A DNA stretch of 17,005 bases, taken from NCBI GenBank assembly GCA_031404455.1, contig JANNHP010000004.1, positions 1 through 17,005 of the forward strand, read 5' to 3'. The notes under the pieces are model-generated. The model worked only from the letters and a program-made list of their open reading frames with translations, was not told where the DNA came from and did no database searches. This document shows positions 7,164 through 12,921 of the stretch, one piece after another (position 1 is the stretch's first letter; each line of letters begins with the position of its first letter). The DNA comes from JANNHP01 sp031404455. GTDB lineage: Bacteria > Planctomycetota > JAJSAM01 > JAJVHW01. A program made the translations under genes and the position numbers.

Positions 7164-7912
7164 TCATTCTTCTGGCCGCGGGGCGCGCACGTGCGAGACG
7201 TTGTGCGGGTCGCAAGCGCCGTAGCGGACGAAGTTCTCCCGCGCCTGAGTGAGGCTCAAGCTCCCGTTCGGACCACCCCACACGGCGTCGGCTTCGGGGT
7301 CGTCCTGGGCATCGTCCTCCCAGAAGCAGATGTCGCAGATCCCGTAGTCGCCCGGCGTGCCACGCGTTCGGTAGCAGCAGCACGGGCACCGCACCCGAAG
7401 CTCACCGGCCACGTAGAGCATGTGCCGCCGTCGCCACTCGGCCAGTCGAGCGGCCTGCTCGGGCAGTTCCGGCACGTCGTAGGACTCGACCGCGTCCAGC
7501 GCTGCTCGCGCCGCCGCGATGAGCTCGTCCGACTCGGGCGCCTGATGAAAGGCCTCAAGGACTGGCCACGGGCGCGGCACTCGCTCCGAGATCCGTCCGA
7601 GGGTGGCCAGGAACGCGGCGAACGCTGTGGACTCGCGCGCGCTCAAGACGGGTGCGATGACGTCGATGCGGTCGTGGCCGAGCTTGTTGAAGTCGGCGAA
7701 CAGCCGCTCCACGGTCGGCTCCGGCCGACAGAACCAGTCCACGAACTCGCAGTGCCCTTCCTTCGCCGCCAACGTCCGCAGGCGGTCGATCTGCCAGTAG
7801 CGGTCCGCGTACAGGTCCGCCTTGGGATACAGGAGCGGGTGCTGGCGTTCGTCGTGCACGGCAGGGCTGAGGTTCGCGCGCGCGTGGCTTCGATGGGCAC
7901 AAAGATAGCCAT
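7164..7912 (-). CDS. CPCC-domain (cysteine-rich zinc-ribbon) protein, apparent frameshift near the start
   Basis: The C-terminal ~80 residues are a CPCC domain: RCPCCCYRTRG, then YGICDICFWEDD, then ENFVRYGACDPHNV; the four-cysteine pattern suggests zinc binding. The ~150 residues before it (from HDERQHPLLYPKADLYADRY onward) are not recognised. The best start by ribosome-binding site is the ATG at 7912, preceded by GGGGAGG, but it is in another frame. Removing one CG unit from the (CG)5 run near 7875-7884 would join the frames as MAIFVPIEATR-ANLSPAVHDE (248 aa). Without a frame change, a GTG at 7859 could serve as start. CPCC proteins often occur near toxin/immunity genes, which fits this neighbourhood. 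The precise role is unknown. Confidence 0.65.
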
Positions 7913-7947
7913 GTGGGCCTCCCCGCAGGGTCACTGGGATCGCCGTA

Positions 7948-8219
7948 AGTCCCGCATCTCTGGCTCCAGGTCGACCCCCAGGCAGTCCGCAACCCGGTTG
8001 ATGTAGTTGCTGCACCCTGAGCGCAAGCCCGCGCAAGCCGGATCAAACGGCTCAAGCCTGGACCCCACTGGGGGCAACGCGAAGTGGTGTGGCGTAAGGC
8101 ACAAGGTGGGCACAAGGTGGGCACAAGGTCAGGGCGGTGTCGGTCGCCCGGTCGCGCACCGGCATGGCGACAGATGTCGTTCACGAGAACATCGGCTCCT
8201 GCGCGAAGATGCCGACGAG
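7948..8219 (-). repeat. Dispersed repeat copy 2, containing the 3' tail of an AhpD-like gene
   Basis: The minus strand encodes SNYINRVADCLGVDLEPEMR (in DNA ending near 7951). Upstream of it the sequence matches copy 1: an identical 36-nt block at 7994-8029, CTGGACCCCACTGG, GTGGCGTAAGGCACAAG followed by two further GTGGGCACAAG units, and an identical 24-nt block at 8167-8190. The breakpoint inside the AhpD coding sequence is the same in both copies, so it was fixed before the element was duplicated. It fills the gap between the toxin operon and the CPCC gene; no functional ORF is seen. Confidence 0.75.
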
Positions 8220-8224
8220 GTCGA

Positions 8225-9010
8225 TCAGGGCAAGCGGCGGCGTTGAACCTTCCCGCGCTTGCGAGAGACGACCCGCGGTGTCGTCGGGGGCGCCTCCGGC
8301 CACCGCTGCACCTCGGCCTCGGTCGTTGGGTCCACGAACACGAGTCCACCGGCGCGTCGAAGCTGCTCGCGGTTCCGCCCGGTGAGCGCCGACGCGACCT
8401 CGAGAAGCGCCTCGGGCCCCTTGCCGGGGAAGTGGTCTACGACCTCGGCTGGAAGCACCGCCTTCATCCGATGCGCAATGCTGCTGCCGAGACGCGCGCG
8501 GGTCGCGGACGGCAGCGACATCTCGATGCCCTCCGCGCGGTACTGTATCCAGACGACAAGTGGCCCGCGCGGCGAACGCGGCTTGGAACGCCGCCGCAGC
8601 AAGCCGATCACGCGCGACGACAGCTCATCGAACGCCGCCACGCGACCGGTGGGATCGTCGTCGAAGTCCAGCGTTGCGTGAAATGCGGCCGCGAGTCCTG
8701 ACGTCGCGGCTCGGACCGGCGGCCGCTTCCTCTGGAGTTCGTCTCGGAGTTGCGCCAGCACGAGTCTCACGCTTGCCGCGGGCGCGTCGTCGGGACCGGC
8801 GACGTCGAGGGAGCACTTGACCGTGTTGCCTCCGGGACGGATGTCTTCCTTCTCCGCGACGCAGGTCCCGGCGGCGAACTGTGCCACGTAGACGACGTCG
8901 GGTTCTCCAGGGCGCAGCATCGGCACGGGGTCGTCGAAATGCAGGAACACGTACGAGTTGACGCCCGTGCCCTTGTCCGGCGTCTCCACCCGGTGCGCGG
9001 TGACGTACAT
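8225..9010 (-). CDS. Unknown protein, third gene of toxin-like operon (261 aa)
   Basis: I do not recognise a family. The N-terminus (MYVTAHRVETPDKGTGVNSY, VFLHFDDPVP) is strand-rich. The middle has a helical segment (VRLVLAQLRDELQRKRPPVR) and an acidic LDFDDDPTGR. The C-terminus is basic (SRKRGKVQRRRLP). There is no signal peptide or membrane segment, so it should be cytoplasmic. Its ATG overlaps the preceding stop codon by one base (TGATG), implying translational coupling with the 97-aa and toxin-like genes. It could belong to the immunity/antitoxin side of the module or be an associated effector; this is inference from context only. Confidence 0.6.
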   Translation of the reverse strand: MYVTAHRVETPDKGTGVNSYVFLHFDDPVPMLRPGEPDVVYVAQFAAGTCVAEKEDIRPGGNTVKCSLDVAGPDDAPAASVRLVLAQLRDELQRKRPPVRAATSGLAAAFHATLDFDDDPTGRVAAFDELSSRVIGLLRRRSKPRSPRGPLVVWIQYRAEGIEMSLPSATRARLGSSIAHRMKAVLPAEVVDHFPGKGPEALLEVASALTGRNREQLRRAGGLVFVDPTTEAEVQRWPEAPPTTPRVVSRKRGKVQRRRLP

Positions 9011-9303
9011 CAGACCCGCGCCACGCGACGCGATCCCTGCCCCGTCAGCGTCGGCGAAGCAACGTCGACGTCGGTGTCGCCCGGCCGGATGCTCGCTCTC
9101 GCGATGACGATCTCGCGCAGCGCGGCCCGCTCGTCGTCGGTCAGGGCGTTGCCGACCGCGTCCAGCTCGTCGAAGAACCGGGTCTCCGCGGGGTCCTCAC
9201 CGTCCGTCACGCCCGCGAACCACCGGCTTGCGCGGTGGGCGAGCAGGCGACGCTCGATCTCGAGGTAGCGCGCCAAGCCTGTCGAGTTCGAGTCGGCGGT
9301 CAT
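9010..9303 (-). CDS. Small protein, candidate antitoxin/immunity partner of the Tse2-like protein (97 aa)
   Basis: This is a small, acidic, mostly helical protein (GLARYLEIERRLLAHRASRW, FFDELDAVGNALTDDERAAL). It resembles short uncharacterised proteins that sit after toxin genes in GC-rich bacteria. Its start overlaps the stop of the toxin-like gene by 4 nt (ATGA), and its own stop overlaps the next start, so the three genes are one transcription unit. The antitoxin role rests on order and size; no known antitoxin domain is visible. Confidence 0.6.
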   Translation of the reverse strand: MTADSNSTGLARYLEIERRLLAHRASRWFAGVTDGEDPAETRFFDELDAVGNALTDDERAALREIVIARASIRPGDTDVDVASPTLTGQGSRRVARV

Positions 9304-9674
9304 GACCTGCTCCAGTCGTCGCGCGTGTCGGCGAGCGCTCGCTCGTAGTCGTTCAGAGCCATCGTCCGCTGCGGCTCGACCTGCAGGTGATGCGCTCGTC
9401 GCGTGGCGCGCACCGCCAGCGGATCACCAATCCTGTCGTCGCCGATCTCCCAGAGGGGCTCGTCTGCATTGCCGCCGTAGGCCTTGGGCAGGAGGTGAGG
9501 CAAAAGGGAGTAGGGGTCCGTTGAGACCGACATTCCCTTGCCGGGACGCACGCGATCCTGCGCATCAGGGCGGACGTCGATCCCGATGCGCACACCGAGC
9601 ATCTTCGGCAGACGCCCGACCGCCGGTCGGTCGCCGTCTCCGACCTTCATCGTCCGGAAGAGCTTGGTGGGCAT
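9300..9674 (-). CDS. Tse2-like ADP-ribosyltransferase toxin candidate
   Basis: The chosen start is the ATG at 9674 (MPTKLFRTMKVGDGDRPAVG); a GTG at 9698 would add eight residues. The pattern fits Tse2-type ADP-ribosyltransferase toxins: an N-terminal LFR (as in LYRA of Tse2), a central RPGKGMSVSTDP (Tse2 has a TGGTSVF element), and a C-terminal PQRTMALNDYERALADTRDD followed by W. Length (~124 aa) fits a single toxin domain. There is no secretion signal, so it would act in the producing cell as a toxin-antitoxin module or be delivered by other means. The assignment is by motif order remembered from the family, not by alignment. Confidence 0.5.
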   Translation of the reverse strand: MPTKLFRTMKVGDGDRPAVGRLPKMLGVRIGIDVRPDAQDRVRPGKGMSVSTDPYSLLPHLLPKAYGGNADEPLWEIGDDRIGDPLAVRATRRAHHLQVEPQRTMALNDYERALADTRDDWSRS

Positions 9675-9689
9675 GGCGCGAGCGATCGT

Positions 9690-9947
9690 ACCGCGCACCT
9701 GGCCGACCGCGCAGCGGGACCTCGAGGACCTCGTGAAGAAGGGCGTGCTGGTCGCGAGGGGCGCCGGCCGAGGATCGACCTACGAGGCGACCACGGAACG
9801 GCTCAGAAACGACTCAATCGGCTCATCGAAGCCGGGCCGCAGGAATCGACTCAAGAACGGCTCAATCGACTCACGGCGCCCGACCGCCCGCGTCCGCGAG
9901 AGAGCGCCACGCGCAAGCGTGCGCGGACACGCAAGAACACCCAGTAG
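9690..9947 (+). pseudogene. Winged-helix tail of a second DUF4062/RecG-like-type gene
   Basis: In frame with 9703, the strand reads PTAQRDLEDLVKKGVLVARG followed by AGRGSTYE. This is clearly related to TASRDLEDLVAKGVLTRAG plus TTGRGTHY of the intact protein at 4785-6302. All upstream domains are missing: the similarity begins where the toxin-like operon's upstream region starts. After ~9790 the sequence is a short-period repeat (AACGGCTCA / AATCGACTCA), and a second frame through the same repeat ends in a basic tail and TAG at 9945. This is a decayed or truncated homologue. Confidence 0.6.
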
Positions 9948-9952
9948 CCTTC

Positions 9953-9978
9953 GGAACGCTCCGTCGCGAGGAGCTTCC
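9953..9978. terminator. Imperfect hairpin between convergent ends
   Basis: GGAA-C-GCTCC and GGAGCTTCC pair as a 9-bp stem with one bulged base and a 7-nt loop. The hairpin lies 8 nt past the stop of the minus-strand operon (9987) and 5 nt past the TAG of the plus-strand fragment (9945-9947), so it could act in both directions. No T-tract is present. Confidence 0.4.
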
Positions 9979-9986
9979 ATGACGAC

Positions 9987-11150
9987 CTATGCCTCGAAGA
10001 GCGGAGCGATCGTCGTGGCGAGTCCGGCGCGGCGCAGTCGGTCCACGAACGTCACCTTCCGCGCGTGCTCCTCCGCAAGTCGCCGCACTCTCGCGTCGAA
10101 CTCCGCGGCACGATCGACGCGAGCGCTCACGTCGCGCAGGTCGATCAGAAGCTCGACCGCCTCGTCGTACATCCCGGACTGCTTCGTCGCGATGAGCGCA
10201 CCGACGCGGCGCCAGGCGGCCGGTTCCTTCTCTGCGAGTTCGTCGAGTTCGCGTTCTCGCGCGGCGGCGGCCTCGCGCGCACGGCGCACACGTTCGTCCG
10301 CAGCGCGCTCGGCCTCGCGTCGCCGCCTCTCGTCACGGTGCGCCTCCGCGGTCGAAAGCAGTTGAGAGACTCGACGCGGGGTGACGGATGTACGAACTGA
10401 CTCGTCCTCCGAGCGATGCCGGCGCAGCAACTCGGCGCGGGGAAACGGCTCCTGCCCCTCCGCGATCCTGACGAGGAAATCGGTCTTCTCTGACTCCGGC
10501 ATCGTCTCGATCCACCGGCGAACGTCCGGCGCACTGTCTCCAAGAGCCGGACTGCCGGCGGCGGCGACGGCGAGCAGGTCCTCGTCGATTCCGAGGAAGT
10601 CGACGAGCGCCTGCAGCGGCGCCGTGAGATCGGCAAGGCCCGGCGGAACAGGCGGCTCAAGCGTTTCGCCATCCACCGATTCGCTCTGCACCGATCGAAG
10701 CCACGCCACGTACAGCGCCCGATGGTCCCCCGCCGCGATGTCGGCCCGGAGCGGGATGAGAGACGCGAGCCGGCCGCTCCCGTCGTCCGTGCCGTCCCAG
10801 TCCGAGTCCTCTTCTTCGACGAGGAGCGCGATGATGACGTGCTCGCCCTTGGCGCGCACCGACTGACACTCCTCCCGCAAGTAGCTCTTCGCGACGTCGA
10901 GCGGGAGCAGGCGACGCGGCAGGCGCAGCATGAACTCCCGAGTGCGCCAGTTCGCCACATAGACGAACGCGTCGAAGTACTTCTCCATCCACTGCGAGAC
11001 GCTGCCCTTGAAGTCGCCCCAGTGGTACTCGTTGACGAACCGCGTGGCCGTGATGGTCGCCCGCGACGAGCAAGCGCGCAGGGCCTGCATCTCGCGCTCC
11101 GTCAACGGACGGTCGATCGCCTGGAACTCGTAGTACTGGTACTCGCTCAT
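9987..11150 (-). CDS. Conserved uncharacterised protein with C-terminal coiled coil (387 aa)
   Basis: The chosen start is the ATG at 11150, preceded by GGAG nine bases upstream; the longer open frame above it is anti-sense noise over the neighbouring genes. The N-terminal ~90 residues (YYEFQAIDRPLTEREMQALR, NEYHWGDFKGS, MEKYFDAFVYVANW) match a widespread conserved protein whose function I do not know. A middle helical part follows (LADLTAPLQALVDFLGIDED). Residues ~255-310 are a highly charged Arg/Glu coiled coil, followed by a helical C-terminus. It lies 23 bp after the small acidic gene and is the last member of the probable operon with the DUF6880-like and primase-helicase genes. Confidence 0.7.
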   Translation of the reverse strand: MSEYQYYEFQAIDRPLTEREMQALRACSSRATITATRFVNEYHWGDFKGSVSQWMEKYFDAFVYVANWRTREFMLRLPRRLLPLDVAKSYLREECQSVRAKGEHVIIALLVEEEDSDWDGTDDGSGRLASLIPLRADIAAGDHRALYVAWLRSVQSESVDGETLEPPVPPGLADLTAPLQALVDFLGIDEDLLAVAAAGSPALGDSAPDVRRWIETMPESEKTDFLVRIAEGQEPFPRAELLRRHRSEDESVRTSVTPRRVSQLLSTAEAHRDERRRREAERAADERVRRAREAAAARERELDELAEKEPAAWRRVGALIATKQSGMYDEAVELLIDLRDVSARVDRAAEFDARVRRLAEEHARKVTFVDRLRRAGLATTIAPLFEA

Positions 11151-11173
11151 GGTTCTCCAGCGAACTCGGCTCG

Positions 11174-11515
11174 CTACAACCTGCGCGCCCAGCGCCGATA
11201 CGCGTCGATCCAATCGGCGCCGCTTGGCCGCGGATCGGGCAGCGGAAGATCGAGGACCGAGATCGCCTGCTTTGCCGCACCTCGCCGGCACCGGGCGACG
11301 ATCACGCCGTCGTCCGTCACGTCGAGACCCACGACCGTGACGGTGACGCCGAGGACCGTCGTGTCGAACGGGAGTCGGATCTGGTCCTCCATCATGGCGT
11401 GGAAGCCCGTGCGCTGTTCCTCCTCGTCGTAGGCATCGACGGTCGCCTCCTCGATCATCGCGTCGAGGTCGGCTTCTCCGGCCTGCCGCTTCCGCTGCGT
11501 CGCCTTCTTCGTCAT
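11174..11515 (-). CDS. Small acidic conserved protein, calcium-binding-like family (113 aa)
   Basis: The start is the ATG at 11515, whose ATGA overlaps the stop of the DUF6880-like gene, implying coupling. The sequence has a basic lead (MTKKATQRKR), an acidic helix (DLDAMIEEATVDAYDEEEQR), then TGFHAMMEDQIRLPFDTTVL and GVTVTVVGLDVTDDGVIVAR, ending with DLPLP and DWIDAYRRW. This pattern is that of short proteins often labelled calcium-binding in databases. The name is not backed by a visible EF-hand, so the function is open. It seems to accompany DUF6880-type proteins. Confidence 0.65.
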   Translation of the reverse strand: MTKKATQRKRQAGEADLDAMIEEATVDAYDEEEQRTGFHAMMEDQIRLPFDTTVLGVTVTVVGLDVTDDGVIVARCRRGAAKQAISVLDLPLPDPRPSGADWIDAYRRWARRL

Positions 11516-12906
11516 GGCTTCTCCTCGGGCGACTCCATCCGGCTCGCCCAATGTTGCCGCGCACGTTCGAGAAAGGTCGGCTCGTCGGCGGAACGCCACC
11601 CCGACGCGAGCCGCTCAAGCCCGGGCATGAAGGCACGCTTGCGGTGGTGCGCCGCCCGAAACTCGGCGACGAGCGACCGCCACTCCGGCTCGCGGCCGAG
11701 TTCGAGGAGGAGGTCGCGCGCAACCTCGAGGTGCGCAAGCGCTTCGCCGTAGTAGTCGGCCTTCTTCGACTCGACGATTCGCATCGCGAGGGCGATGCGG
11801 AGCTTCGCCGTCTCCGACGGATGCGGCCCCGCGAGCGCTTCGGCGGCCGGTTCCAGCACCGTGTGGCTCACGCCTTGGAGCTTGGACCGATCCGACGCCG
11901 CGACGAGGCGGGCGAGATGTCCGATCTCGTTCGTCCGCGTCAGGATCTCGATGACGCCGTGAAGATCGGTCCCTGCGAGTGCGTCGAGAGCCTTTGCGTG
12001 CCACGTGGGGCGGTCGCCGTCCGGCACGTATCGGAACACCTCCTCGTACGTGTGCATCGACGGTTGCCGTTGATATTCGTCCCAGGCGGCGTCCAGCGAC
12101 TCCCTCGTGCGACCGAGGACGGCGAGGATCTCGCGGCGGAGCTTCGGGAGACCCCACGTCTCGGAGAAGGACGCCCGTCGTCGCGCGTCAGACGCCGGCG
12201 GCGGCGCGAGACCTCGGTCCACCCACGCGAGAGCGGCGGCAGGATCGCCGTTGGCGAGACAGATGCGCGCGAGCGATTCGCAGTCCTTGGAACCTGGTCC
12301 GCCGGTCTCGTCGCAGAGCGTGGCGTACGCCGCGACGGAACGACGGTGCGCGTGGATCGCCTTGAGGGTCTCCGTCTCCTTGCGCCGCTCGTAGGAGTCG
12401 GGTCCAGCCGACTCGAACGCGCTGCGCGCAGTCGCCTCCAACACGGCGAGCGCGGTCGCGTCGAGAACCTCGATGCTGCGAACCGCGAGGTCGTTGAAGA
12501 ACCCGTACTCGTCCACCTCGGTCCATCGATGAACCGCGCGGACGATCTCCCCGGGGTCGGCGCCCGCCGTCTGCCGGGCGCGTATCCAGTCGAGTGCGAG
12601 CCCTCCAGCGAAATTGCCGAAGAACCCGCTGGAGTCGTCGATCTCGTCCGTTTTCGCGTGGCACGCTGCGAGGAACATTTCGAGCAACGTGGCGGCGCGA
12701 GGCGCCTCTCCCGTCGGCACGAGTCGCAGGATGTCCTCGCGGACACGATCCAGTTGATCCACGAAGTGAGACGTGGAGTCTTCGGGGATGAAGCTCCCCG
12801 GCGCGAGCGCTGACTCGATCGCCGCTTCGAGAGGGTCAGAGCCTCTCTTGGTCTTGCCTTCGACTGGACGCACGGATTGGCCCCCGACGGGCCGACACCG
12901 CGGCAT
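11512..12906 (-). CDS. DUF6880-like helical-repeat protein (464 aa)
   Basis: This is an all-helical protein with TPR-like segments, including APRAATLLEMFLAACHAKTD, SLARICLANGDPAAALAWVD, LGRTRESLDAAWDEYQRQPS and the conserved ESKKADYYGEALAHLEVARD. The segment before it (VLEPAAEALAGPHPSETAKL) fits the DUF6880 pattern. There are no catalytic motifs, which suggests a scaffold or regulator. It starts 15 nt after the stop of the primase-helicase, with a weak AGGA upstream, and overlaps the next gene by 4 nt, so it sits in the middle of a four-gene unit. A 56-bp relic of such a gene lies at 6331-6386. The N-terminal 30 residues are low-complexity and the true start could be slightly downstream. Confidence 0.6.
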   Translation of the reverse strand: MPRCRPVGGQSVRPVEGKTKRGSDPLEAAIESALAPGSFIPEDSTSHFVDQLDRVREDILRLVPTGEAPRAATLLEMFLAACHAKTDEIDDSSGFFGNFAGGLALDWIRARQTAGADPGEIVRAVHRWTEVDEYGFFNDLAVRSIEVLDATALAVLEATARSAFESAGPDSYERRKETETLKAIHAHRRSVAAYATLCDETGGPGSKDCESLARICLANGDPAAALAWVDRGLAPPPASDARRRASFSETWGLPKLRREILAVLGRTRESLDAAWDEYQRQPSMHTYEEVFRYVPDGDRPTWHAKALDALAGTDLHGVIEILTRTNEIGHLARLVAASDRSKLQGVSHTVLEPAAEALAGPHPSETAKLRIALAMRIVESKKADYYGEALAHLEVARDLLLELGREPEWRSLVAEFRAAHHRKRAFMPGLERLASGWRSADEPTFLERARQHWASRMESPEEKP

Positions 12907-12921
12907 TCGTCGCGCCAGATC

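Noticed and set aside
4513..8029. Integron attC sites as an explanation for the dispersed repeats
   Set aside because: The GTTGATG and GTTGCTG words in the repeat do not fit the GTTRRRY core with a matching RYYYAAC partner, and no integron integrase is seen.
8079..8136. CRISPR-like array from repeated GGCACAAG units
   Set aside because: The units are only 8-11 nt, tandem without spacers and few in number; there are no cas genes in the window.
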